From Spirochaetota bacterium (GTDB taxonomy: Bacteria > Spirochaetota > Spirochaetia > Treponematales > Treponemataceae), in the NCBI GenBank assembly GCA_023393015.1, contig JAEWMY010000045.1, positions 1 through 10,360 on the forward strand: 10,360 nucleotides of DNA. The letters are read 5' to 3'. How positions within the stretch are numbered: position 1 is the stretch's first letter; each line of letters opens with the position of its first letter. Of this stretch, positions 1 through 6,573 are shown piece after piece. The notes beneath the pieces are model-generated. The model saw nothing but the letters and a program-made list of their open reading frames with translations, was not told where the DNA came from and ran no database searches. The translations under genes were made by a program, and so were the position numbers.

Positions 1-375
1 TCGCTCGCGTATCTCCTCTATCTCGCCTGGAAGATCGCCACGTCCACCGGAATCGGCCCTTCCGCGAAAGCGGGCGAGGAGGCGAAACCGATCACCTTCT
101 TCGGATCCGTCGCCTTCCAGTGGATAAACGTCAAGGCATGGGTCGCCTCGATTACCCTCGTGACCGCCTTCACCGACCCCGACGCCTACTGGACGAGCCT
201 CGCGGCGGGAGGCGTCATCAATCTTTTTATCGCCTTCTCGTCGGTTTCGACTTGGGCCGTCTTCGGAACCCTCCTCAAAAATTTCCTCGAACACCCCGTC
301 CGGCTCCGCGTCTTCAACCTGGCCATGGCCGCACTCCTCGTCGTCTCGGTGGTCCCGTCGGTGTTGCGGGGATGA
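1..375 (+). CDS. LysE/RhtB-family amino-acid exporter, C-terminal part (5' end outside window)
   Basis: The reading frame is open from base 1 to the TGA at 373-375 and gives 124 residues. It begins with AYLLYLAWKIA, then a hydrophilic linker, then FFGSVAFQWINVKAW, and ends with two hydrophobic segments separated by a short basic stretch (FLEHPVRLR). This is the usual second half of a LysE/RhtB translocator, an inner-membrane protein of about 200 residues and six helices that exports amino acids such as lysine, homoserine or threonine. The family motif is normally NPKAW; here the proline is replaced by valine (NVKAW). The N-terminal half and any promoter lie left of the window. The substrate cannot be predicted. 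The family call is fairly firm; the truncation is only due to the window edge. Confidence 0.85.
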   Translation, partial: SLAYLLYLAWKIATSTGIGPSAKAGEEAKPITFFGSVAFQWINVKAWVASITLVTAFTDPDAYWTSLAAGGVINLFIAFSSVSTWAVFGTLLKNFLEHPVRLRVFNLAMAALLVVSVVPSVLRG

Positions 376-397
376 CGGGGATGACGGGGATGACGGG
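371..397 (+). repeat. 9-bp tandem repeat, three exact copies (GATGACGGG)
   Basis: Three perfect copies of GATGACGGG lie at 371-379, 380-388 and 389-397, followed by a shortened copy GACACGGG. The first copy contains the TGA stop of the exporter gene, so the repeat spans the gene end. Each unit carries a TGA in the same register, so a change in copy number would not alter the protein end. The array probably arose by slippage. No function is evident. Confidence 0.9.
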
Positions 398-468
398 GAC
401 ACGGGCAATCGACGCAACCTTTCTCCGCGTTTAACGAGCACACGCACTGTATCGACGCGTTACAAATC

Positions 469-497
469 TTGCGTTCGCGACAAACCCATGGTATAGT
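469..497 (+). promoter_or_regulatory. Sigma70-type promoter for the chemotaxis receptor gene
   Basis: TTGCGT (469-474) and TATAGT (492-497) are separated by 17 bases. Four and five of six positions match the -35 and -10 consensus. The predicted transcript starts near 504, leaving a leader of roughly 87 bases before the ATG at 591. I saw no sigma28 (TAAA / GCCGATAA) or sigma54 pattern, although chemotaxis genes often use sigma28. Confidence 0.6.
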
Positions 498-503
498 ATT
501 ACC

Positions 504-559
504 GTATGACTTCATTCATACCGATCACATCCAATACTAACATCCTGATAAAAAGTATT
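504..559 (+). other. Two small inverted repeats in the receptor mRNA leader
   Basis: GTATGA (504-509) and TCATAC (516-521) form a perfect 6-bp inverted repeat with a 6-base gap, starting right at the predicted transcript start. AATACT (533-538) and AGTATT (554-559) form a second 6-bp inverted repeat with a 15-base gap. Both are AT-rich and weak as RNA hairpins. They could be operators or simple leader structure. The leader is too short for a typical riboswitch plus expression platform. Confidence 0.35.
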
Positions 560-590
560 AGCAATATGCATCGTCTTTATGGAGGCTAGT

Positions 591-2444
591 ATGTCCACAA
601 AGGTGAAATTAATACTTTTAGTACTCTTTACCTCTCTTGCGGGGTCGTCTTCCCTCTATATCAATAACTTGATGATGGGGCCAGTTCAGAACATGGAAAG
701 CGAAAAAAAAATACTTGATGAGTTAAGCATTGACTTCATCAATTACATAGCTCAAGTAAACCGGCTTGACACGGAACCCTTTGACGCGCAGGTCGCGCTC
801 GTGCTTGCGCGTCAGTCCGAGCTGAACAAGGAAATCAACCGGATACAATCGCTGACCTTTCTGCCGGCGATTAACGATTCGGTGGCGGATTCGATAAAAA
901 ACATAATTACGCTGACCGATCGGCTTAAAATGAGCCAAAGCACCCTGGAGTCGAGGATCGACAGAGTCAAAAACACGGCGCAAACGGTCCTCGGAAAGGA
1001 CGCGACGTATTCCCTGTATACTATCATAGAAAAGGCAAACGGAAACGACGAAGCGACCATGCAATTACGGCAAGAAGTGGCCTTTCTCGTTTCCACCATC
1101 ACGACGCTCAACGAAAACATGAATAGCACCCTTGAGCAGGTAGACGAACAATACGAAATCATCCTGGCGGAATCGAACAAATATCAGGCGAAGGCGCGCG
1201 GTTTTACCGGGATCGTCCTCCTGGCGGTTTTTGTGGTTCCCCTCATATTCGCGCTGTTCACGGCGAGCGTACTCGCGAGAAGGATCAGGAAAATCGACAT
1301 CGGCATTTCATTCATGAAAGGAGGAAACCTCTCAAACAGGATCAACGTGACGAGTAACGATGAAATGGGCCGTCTCAGCAGGAACGTAAACGAATTTACC
1401 GACAAGCTGAGCCAGTCGCTGCAGAAGATCAAGGAAACAAGCAAGACGAATCTTGACCTGAAAGACACGCTTCTTGCGAGCGTTCAAAAAGTGTCCGATA
1501 CGACGTCCGACATGAACGAGTCGGTTCGTTCCATTTCCGGCAAGATGGAGGAGCTGAACGGAACGGTCAAGACTACCAGCAATGCCGTGAATACGGTCGA
1601 AGAGCATCTTGCGCTCCTCGACTCGACGCAAAGCGGGCAGATATCGATGATAGACGAAATCGGCACGGCCATCACGGAAATGATCGCCTCCGTGTCGAAT
1701 GTCAAGGAAATCACGCAACGGAAAAAAACAGCTCTCGCCGGCTTGGTGCAAGTCTCGCGCGAGGGCGGCGCCAAGTTCAATGAAACCAACAAGAATATCA
1801 CGAAAATGCACGACAACCTCTCCGAAATACAAAAGACCGCGACGATCATCCAGGACATAGCGGATCGAACGAATCTCCTCGCGATGAACGCGGCGATAGA
1901 GGCGGCGCATGCGGGATCCGAAGGAAAGGGTTTCGCCGTAGTCGCCAATGAGATAAAAAAACTCGCCGAAGCTACCTCGCGTAATTCGAACCTTATCAAT
2001 AAAATCATGAGCGGAATCAGCATAAGCATTCAGGATGCGGTCAACGCCGGCGCGAGCACGCAAGAGGCGTTCAAAAGCATCGACAAGGAAGTGGTCGAAA
2101 CCACCGATTCGTTCGATGAAATAGCGGGAAAAATGGCCGAGCTCCATACGGGCGGCACGCAAATCCACGAAGCGTTGGCGCGCCTGAACGAAATAACGAA
2201 TCAGGTGAAATTCGCCACGTCTTCCATGCGCGATGCCGCGGGAGAGAACAAGGTATCAACCGAAAACGTGGAGCGTATAGCCGGGACGACCGCGAAAATC
2301 GTACGCGACATTTCGCGGTCGCTTTCCGAGATGATGCGCGAAATGGAGTCCGTGACGGAGGTAACGCGTCAATCCGACAACATCTCCAGGATACTGGAAG
2401 ACGAAACCTCGATATTCCTGATATCGTCAACGACCGCAGGCTAG
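591..2444 (+). CDS. Methyl-accepting chemotaxis protein, membrane-bound receptor
   Basis: This 617-residue receptor senses a ligand outside the inner membrane and controls the CheA kinase through CheW. GGAGG at 581-585 sets the start at ATG 591; the in-frame ATG at 579 lies before that site and is unlikely. The order is: membrane helix at about 5-25, a mostly helical periplasmic sensor of about 175 residues, a second membrane helix at 204-229, a HAMP linker (about 230-280), then a long coiled-coil signalling domain. The hairpin tip is clear: DRTNLLAMNAAIEAAHAG, then SEGKGFAVVANEIKKLAEAT, with the turn near residue 443. About 174 residues follow the turn, which suggests the 44-heptad class. 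There is no C-terminal NWETF-like pentapeptide, so CheR/CheB tethering is not expected. At the tip, the usual Arg and Glu of AARAGE are His and Ser. The gene is less GC-rich than its neighbours, especially at its 5' end. The ligand is unknown. Confidence 0.95.
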   Translation: MSTKVKLILLVLFTSLAGSSSLYINNLMMGPVQNMESEKKILDELSIDFINYIAQVNRLDTEPFDAQVALVLARQSELNKEINRIQSLTFLPAINDSVADSIKNIITLTDRLKMSQSTLESRIDRVKNTAQTVLGKDATYSLYTIIEKANGNDEATMQLRQEVAFLVSTITTLNENMNSTLEQVDEQYEIILAESNKYQAKARGFTGIVLLAVFVVPLIFALFTASVLARRIRKIDIGISFMKGGNLSNRINVTSNDEMGRLSRNVNEFTDKLSQSLQKIKETSKTNLDLKDTLLASVQKVSDTTSDMNESVRSISGKMEELNGTVKTTSNAVNTVEEHLALLDSTQSGQISMIDEIGTAITEMIASVSNVKEITQRKKTALAGLVQVSREGGAKFNETNKNITKMHDNLSEIQKTATIIQDIADRTNLLAMNAAIEAAHAGSEGKGFAVVANEIKKLAEATSRNSNLINKIMSGISISIQDAVNAGASTQEAFKSIDKEVVETTDSFDEIAGKMAELHTGGTQIHEALARLNEITNQVKFATSSMRDAAGENKVSTENVERIAGTTAKIVRDISRSLSEMMREMESVTEVTRQSDNISRILEDETSIFLISSTTAG

Positions 2445-2463
2445 CGCGGAAAAAATCCCGCGC
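2444..2463. terminator. GC stem-loop between convergent stops, possible bidirectional terminator
   Basis: GCGCGG (2444-2449) pairs with CCGCGC (2458-2463) around the 8-base loop AAAAAATC. It lies between the TAG at 2442-2444 and the TAA complement at 2466-2468 of two convergent genes, so its position suits a shared terminator. There is no U-tract after the stem on either strand. It is not a canonical intrinsic terminator and may work poorly or need Rho. Confidence 0.35.
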
Positions 2464-2465
2464 GG

Positions 2466-4124
2466 TTACGACCTCCCCGTTTTCTCCAGGTAATACTTGT
2501 AGTCGCCCTCGTATACGTTGAGTTTTCCGTGGTCTATCTCGAAAACGCGCGTCGCGAGGTGCCTGAGAAAGTAGCGGTCGTGGCTCACGATAATGATCGT
2601 GCCCTCGAAGGCGGCGAGCGATTCCAGGAGAACCTCGCGGCTCCGGATGTCGAGGTGATTGGTCGGCTCGTCGAGCACGAGAAAATTTACCGGAACCGCG
2701 AGCATGCACGCGAGCATGACCCGGCTTTTTTCCCCGCCCGAAAGAACGTGGATTTTCTTTTCGTCGTCGTCTCCCGAAAACTGGAAGGCGCCGAGTATGC
2801 CCTTGATCGTGCCGACCGGCGCGAGGGGAATTCGCTCCGACACCTCCTCGAAGATCGTACGGTCGGGATCGAGGGTATCCGAGGAATACTGGCTGAAGTA
2901 GCCGAGCTTCACGCTCGCGCCGACGGTCACCGAACCGCCCGTCGCGTCCGTTTCGCCGGTAATCACTTTCAGAAGCGTCGACTTGCCCGCTCCGTTCACG
3001 CCGGCGAGCGCGACGCGGTCCCCGCGCGAGATGATCCCGGAAAGACCCGAGAATACCGGATGTCCTCCCGCTACGGCAGCTCCCGCCGGATGCCGCGCGC
3101 TCCCGGCGGAAACATGCGCGGGCCACTCTTTGGAGAGATCGCTCATCACGACGACCTGGTCGCCGGAACGGGGACAGGGCGCGAACTTAACGCTCATGAC
3201 CTTGGGTTCGGACGGCAGGACGACGCGCTCGATTTTCTCGAGCGCCTTGATGCGCGACTGGACGAGGGAGGCGTGGGAGGCCCGCGCGGAAAACTTCGCG
3301 ATGAACTCCTCGTCCTTCGCGAACTGGGCCTGCTGCCGGTTGTACGTCGCGATCAGCTGCTCGCGCCTGACCTCCCGCTCGCGCAAGTAAAAATCGTAGT
3401 CGCCCGAGTACTGCGTGACCTTTCCGTTCGCGACCTCGACCGTGCGCGAGCACAAGCGCGTCATGAAGTCCCGGTCGTGGCTCGTCATCACGAGGTCGCC
3501 CTTGAAATCGTTCAGCCATTGCTCGAGCCACACGATGGACTCGACGTCAAGGTGGTTCGTCGGCTCGTCCATTAAAAGAACGTCAGGCTCGAGAACCAGG
3601 ATGCGCGCGAGCGCGATACGCATCTTCCATCCGCCCGAAAACCGCTCGACGCTCTCGCCGAAACGCGCGGGAGCGATACCGAGGCCGGTAAGCACCGTTT
3701 CCGCCCGCGACTCGAGGTTGTAGCCGTCTCGCCGCAAAAACTCCGACTGGAGTTCGCCGTACGCGTCCATCTCGGAGTCGCTTAAGGGTTTCGCCGAGGG
3801 ATCTCCCATGCGGCCTTCGAGCCCGGCGAGTTTTTGACCTATCTCCCACACGGCTCCCGCCCCGGCGAGCACCTCCTCGAGCGCGCTTCTTCCGGACATC
3901 TCGCCGACGCTTTGCGAAAAATACCCGATGACGGTTCCGGGGTCGACGGAGGCCTCTCCCCGATCAGGACGCTCTTCGCCTGAGATCACGCGGAGAAGCG
4001 TCGTCTTCCCCGCCCCATTGGGCCCGACGAGCCCGATGCGGTCGCCGCCCCTAATAAGGAAATCCTCGTTGTCAAGAATGACGCGATCGCCGTATGCGAC
4101 GCGAATGCCGGAAAGCTTTATCAT
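2466..4124 (-). CDS. ABC-F family ATPase (ribosome-associated, duplicated ATP-binding cassettes)
   Basis: The 552-residue protein has two ATP-binding cassettes and no membrane segments, as in ABC-F proteins, which act on ribosomes rather than as transporters. Cassette 1 has Walker A GPNGAGKT (34-41), signature FSGGW (162-166), LLMDEPTNHLD (183-193) and switch His216. Cassette 2 has GVNGAGKST (375-383), LSGGE (461-465), VLDEPTNHLD (483-492) and His515. Between them lies a charged helical linker (about 242-305), the P-site tRNA interaction motif region of ABC-F. The start is set by GAGGAG nine bases before the ATG; an open frame continues upstream but does not look like protein. There is no long C-terminal extension. 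An Ala/Gly-rich insertion (about 335-355) sits at the start of cassette 2, where relatives have a few residues. A housekeeping translation factor (YbiT/YheS-like) or an antibiotic-resistance type cannot be told apart by eye. Confidence 0.93.
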   Translation of the reverse strand: MIKLSGIRVAYGDRVILDNEDFLIRGGDRIGLVGPNGAGKTTLLRVISGEERPDRGEASVDPGTVIGYFSQSVGEMSGRSALEEVLAGAGAVWEIGQKLAGLEGRMGDPSAKPLSDSEMDAYGELQSEFLRRDGYNLESRAETVLTGLGIAPARFGESVERFSGGWKMRIALARILVLEPDVLLMDEPTNHLDVESIVWLEQWLNDFKGDLVMTSHDRDFMTRLCSRTVEVANGKVTQYSGDYDFYLREREVRREQLIATYNRQQAQFAKDEEFIAKFSARASHASLVQSRIKALEKIERVVLPSEPKVMSVKFAPCPRSGDQVVVMSDLSKEWPAHVSAGSARHPAGAAVAGGHPVFSGLSGIISRGDRVALAGVNGAGKSTLLKVITGETDATGGSVTVGASVKLGYFSQYSSDTLDPDRTIFEEVSERIPLAPVGTIKGILGAFQFSGDDDEKKIHVLSGGEKSRVMLACMLAVPVNFLVLDEPTNHLDIRSREVLLESLAAFEGTIIIVSHDRYFLRHLATRVFEIDHGKLNVYEGDYKYYLEKTGRS

Positions 4125-4159
4125 GAAGGGACGCTCCTCGTACTTTCGCAAGAGCGGCA

Positions 4160-4188
4160 AGTATACCGAAAAAAACCGCTTTTGTCCG
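4160..4188 (-). promoter_or_regulatory. Sigma70-type promoter for the ABC-F gene
   Basis: On the minus strand, CGGACA (4188-4183) and TATACT (4165-4160) are separated by 17 bases. The -10 matches five of six consensus positions and the -35 four of six. The transcript would start near 4153, about 29 bases before the ATG at 4124, and would include the GAGGAG ribosome site. No attenuator-like leader peptide, common for resistance-type ABC-F genes, fits in this short leader. Confidence 0.6.
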
Positions 4189-4220
4189 ATAGGACGAGGC
4201 TTTCTCGCGCATCGATCGAA

Positions 4221-4249
4221 TTGACGAATTCGCGTCGAGGCTCCATACT
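4221..4249 (+). promoter_or_regulatory. Sigma70-type promoter for the FecR lipoprotein / TPM operon
   Basis: TTGACG (4221-4226) and CATACT (4244-4249) are separated by 17 bases. The start of transcription would fall near 4256, and the AGGAGA ribosome site at 4258-4263 follows almost at once, leaving a leader of only about 14 bases. It stands back-to-back with the ABC-F promoter; the two -35 boxes are 32 bases apart. Confidence 0.6.
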
Positions 4250-4269
4250 TGCAGTACAGGAGAAGCCCC

Positions 4270-4965
4270 ATGCAAATCCGTTATACTGCTACCTTACTGG
4301 TTGTCATTATCGCCCTTGTATCCGGATGCGCGCGCAAAGGCGACGGCGCGGCACCGATCAGCGCAGTTCGGAATACCTCCGTTATGTGCGTTCTCGGGTA
4401 TGCCGAAGGAACCGTTACCATGAACGGACGGCCGATCTCCGTCGGGGACGCAATCGCGCCGGACGCCGTTCTCGAGACAGGGAAAGACAGCCTTGCTGAG
4501 ATCGTCTTTAACGACAAAAACGCGATCCGCATGGGCCAGTTGACGCTGCTGACGCTCGACATCGCGACCCTTTCGCGGGCGCTGACGGTGGAACGGGGAA
4601 CCCTCACCGCGGTGCTCCGCAAGATCGACGCTGTCAGCGGGGGAAACCTCAAGGTACGCACCCCGTCCCTCGTCGCGGGCGTCCGCGGGACGAGCTTATG
4701 CGTCTGGGTCGCGAAGGATGGCGCGCAAACGTATCTCTGTTGCTGCAACGGCGCGATCGAGATTGCCCCAACTGATGGCGCGCCGGCGAAAGAAACGCAA
4801 GCCACCCATCACTCCGCGGTTCTCTATGCCGGAGTCGGCGCCGATAGCAAGGAAGTGCCCGTGCCGGCCGATTTCGACCCGCGCCACGATGACGAAGATC
4901 TCGAAAGCCTCGCCTCCCGCATCGGCGAGACGATGGACTGGACGACGCTCGAATCGCACGACTGA
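4270..4965 (+). CDS. FecR-domain lipoprotein
   Basis: The 231-residue product starts at ATG 4270, six bases after AGGAGA. It begins with a lipoprotein signal: basic start, hydrophobic core, and lipobox LVSG followed by Cys20, the predicted lipidated residue. A FecR domain follows: the N-terminal strands run about 38-83 (GTVTMNGRPISVGDAI, then a region with ETG and EIVFND), then VERGTL, and the hallmark VRTPSLVAGVRGTSL near 129-143. This beta-rich fold is the one found in FecR, the iron-dicitrate signal transducer. Most stand-alone FecR-domain proteins have no known ligand and sit in the envelope. No sigma factor or TonB receptor gene is nearby, so the FecR pathway itself is not implied. A Cys-Cys-Cys run after the domain core (TYLCCCNG) is unusual for an exported protein. 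The acidic C-terminal tail has no recognised domain. The next gene begins within a dozen bases and is probably co-transcribed. Confidence 0.88.
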   Translation: MQIRYTATLLVVIIALVSGCARKGDGAAPISAVRNTSVMCVLGYAEGTVTMNGRPISVGDAIAPDAVLETGKDSLAEIVFNDKNAIRMGQLTLLTLDIATLSRALTVERGTLTAVLRKIDAVSGGNLKVRTPSLVAGVRGTSLCVWVAKDGAQTYLCCCNGAIEIAPTDGAPAKETQATHHSAVLYAGVGADSKEVPVPADFDPRHDDEDLESLASRIGETMDWTTLESHD

Positions 4966-4976
4966 GGATGAACCCG

Positions 4977-6422
4977 ATGCGCAACACTTTTTGTCTCACG
5001 CTGCTGCTTTCCCTGTGCCTCGCGGTCTCCCCTCTTTACGCTGATGACGGAAGCGAAAGATGGACGGCCTCGAACATCCCCAACCCGACGGAGGTCGGTA
5101 CCGGCTATGTTACTTCGATCGGCGGGTATCTGACCGACGGGGAAATAGCGACCATCAACGAGCTAATCGTGCGTATCGAGCAAGACACCTCGGTCGAAAT
5201 CGCCGTGGTCGTCGTACCCTCCCTCGCGGAGGATATTTTTACCGAATCCCAGAGCCTGTTCGACGCCTGGAAGATCGGCAAGGCCGACAAGGACAACGGA
5301 CTTTTGATCGTCGCCGCAATAGAGGACCGGAATTTCAGGACTCATACCGGCTACGGTATGGAAGAAATCTTTACCGACGCCGCGATTTCGATCTTGCAGG
5401 AATCCATCGTGATCCCCGCGTTTCGGGAAGGCCGGTACGGAGAGGGAATCGTCAACTATGTGACGGAGATCGACCGGATACTCCGCGACCCCGCCGCATC
5501 AGAGGACCTTTTATCGCAGGACGCGCTTCTGTCTCAGGACGCGTTCCAAGCTGCTGAGACGAACGGAAATCCGACGATGAGCGAACGGTTTTCGAACTTC
5601 GGCGAGAACGCCCTGCCCTTTCTCCTCTTCGGCGGGATCGGCTTTATCGTTCTCGCGGGCGCGGCCGTCTCGTTCGTGAACGAAATCCGCGCCGTTCTCG
5701 CGAGCGGGCGCAAGAAATACCGAACCTACTCGAGCATACTTTCCGTCGAGGGCAAGGGAATCGGCAAGCAGGGTTTTAGCCTGCCCGCGTTCTTCTTTCC
5801 TTTCGGCGCCGTTTTTTTCTCCGTCGGCCTCGCCATCGGCGGCTTCCTTGAACCGAAAGAAATCGCGCTCTTCGGTCTCGCGCCGCCCGCCTTCGGGTTG
5901 ATCAGCTCGCTTATCGGCATGCGCTGGAGCGGCGTCGTGCGCTCTCGCATAATCCGTCGATGGCGCGAGGCCCCGAGGGAATGCCCCGAGTGCGGCGGCG
6001 AGATGAAACGCCTTTCGGAAACGGAAGACGACGCGTATCTCGCGCCGACAAAAATCAAGGAAGAGGAACTGAAGTCCGAAGACTACGACGTACACGTGTG
6101 CTCGGCGTGCGGCGCGTCTACGGTAGAAAAATTCCGGGGAAACCGCTACGCCCTGTATTCCACCTGTCCTGCTTGCCGCGCCATGGCAAGCCGACAAAAA
6201 AAACGCGAGGTGACCCGTCGGCCGACCTACGTGATGTCAGGCGAGGCCGTGCTCTCTTTCGAGTGCCTGGCCTGCGCGCATTCCTATACCAAGTCGACGT
6301 CGATCCCCCGGCTGACCCGCTCGAGCGGATCCTCGGGCGGATCGCACGGCGGCTCATCCGGCGGGAGCTCGTCATTCGGCGGCGGCAGTTCCGGCGGCGG
6401 CGGCTCGTCGAGCAGCTGGTGA
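4977..6422 (+). CDS. TPM-domain (YgcG-type) membrane protein with cytoplasmic zinc ribbons and Gly/Ser tail
   Basis: I chose ATG 4977 (481 residues) because GAGGA at 4964-4968 is then 8 bases away; ATG 4968 would overlap that site. A signal peptide ends near residue 22 (PLYA). The TPM domain covers about 40-165, with the typical WKIGKADKDNGLLIV region (98-112) and TGYGMEEIFTDA (124-135). Three hydrophobic helices follow at about 212-236, 267-291 and 294-317. Then come four CxxC pairs (336/339, 375/378, 397/400, 430/433), two likely zinc ribbons. The last 30 residues are almost all Gly and Ser and end in Trp. With an exported TPM domain and three helices, the Cys pairs fall in the cytoplasm, where they could hold zinc. 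TPM proteins include a plant thylakoid phosphatase (TLP18.3) involved in photosystem II repair; bacterial YgcG-type proteins are mostly uncharacterised. No enzymatic role is claimed here. Confidence 0.88.
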   Translation: MRNTFCLTLLLSLCLAVSPLYADDGSERWTASNIPNPTEVGTGYVTSIGGYLTDGEIATINELIVRIEQDTSVEIAVVVVPSLAEDIFTESQSLFDAWKIGKADKDNGLLIVAAIEDRNFRTHTGYGMEEIFTDAAISILQESIVIPAFREGRYGEGIVNYVTEIDRILRDPAASEDLLSQDALLSQDAFQAAETNGNPTMSERFSNFGENALPFLLFGGIGFIVLAGAAVSFVNEIRAVLASGRKKYRTYSSILSVEGKGIGKQGFSLPAFFFPFGAVFFSVGLAIGGFLEPKEIALFGLAPPAFGLISSLIGMRWSGVVRSRIIRRWREAPRECPECGGEMKRLSETEDDAYLAPTKIKEEELKSEDYDVHVCSACGASTVEKFRGNRYALYSTCPACRAMASRQKKREVTRRPTYVMSGEAVLSFECLACAHSYTKSTSIPRLTRSSGSSGGSHGGSSGGSSSFGGGSSGGGGSSSSW

Positions 6423-6428
6423 ACACGA

Positions 6429-6466
6429 GGGCCCCCGCCCCGGATTCGCTCTCTTGCCGGGGGCTC
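6429..6466 (+). terminator. GC-rich stem-loop after the TPM gene, possible terminator
   Basis: GCCCCCG (6431-6437) pairs perfectly with CGGGGGC (6458-6464); one G-U and one G-C pair extend it to nine. The loop is 20 bases. A competing 6-bp stem (CCCCGG 6438-6443 with CCGGGG 6457-6462) uses the same right arm. It lies just after the TPM stop and before the PadR promoter, where a terminator is expected, but no U-tract follows. Confidence 0.4.
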
Positions 6467-6529
6467 AGGCCTTCCCGTCCTCGCCTATCACGGCCCGTTC
6501 TGCCTCTGGATAAACCTTGAAAAAACAAC

Positions 6530-6558
6530 TTGACAAACCATTCCCGTCACATTACTAT
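6530..6558 (+). promoter_or_regulatory. Promoter of the PadR-led operon, perfect -35
   Basis: TTGACA (6530-6535) is a perfect -35 box. TACTAT (6553-6558), 17 bases on, matches four of six -10 positions. Transcription would start near 6565, only about nine bases before the PadR ATG at 6574. No ribosome-binding sequence lies in that interval, so the mRNA would be leaderless or nearly so. Confidence 0.7.
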
Positions 6559-6571
6559 GCCGAACATAGTA
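6553..6571 (+). promoter_or_regulatory. Palindromic operator over the -10 box, likely PadR site
   Basis: TACTATG (6553-6559) and CATAGTA (6565-6571) form a perfect 7-bp inverted repeat with the 5-base gap CCGAA. The left arm contains the whole -10 box, and the right arm ends two bases before the PadR start codon. PadR proteins are dimers that bind inverted repeats and commonly repress their own genes. A bound dimer here would cover the -10 box and transcription start. That PadR is the binder is inference from position. Confidence 0.65.
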
Positions 6572-6573
6572 GT

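Noticed and set aside
371..397. CRISPR-like array
   Set aside because: Units of 9 bases in direct contact, with no spacers.
504..590. Possible c-di-GMP riboswitch in the receptor leader
   Set aside because: Chemotaxis genes often carry one, but this leader is under 90 bases and shows only two weak 6-bp repeats, with no conserved GEMM core or terminator.
1332..2168. Minus-strand open frame of 278 codons inside the receptor gene
   Set aside because: The plus strand carries a clear receptor with HAMP and tip. The reverse frame has no motif and no credible start site.
2529..3575. Long plus-strand open frame of 348 codons opposite the ABC-F gene
   Set aside because: It is rich in Arg and lacks recognisable motifs, whereas the minus strand encodes complete ABC-F motifs. 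It is a by-product of GC-rich codon bias.
4125..4271. Longer N-terminus for the ABC-F protein
   Set aside because: The extension runs across the divergent promoters, and the ATG at 4124 has a GAGGAG site and matches the usual ABC-F start.
6517..6573. Upstream TTG start for the PadR gene, adding 19 residues
   Set aside because: The added part spans the -35 box, -10 box and palindrome and does not resemble any PadR N-terminus.
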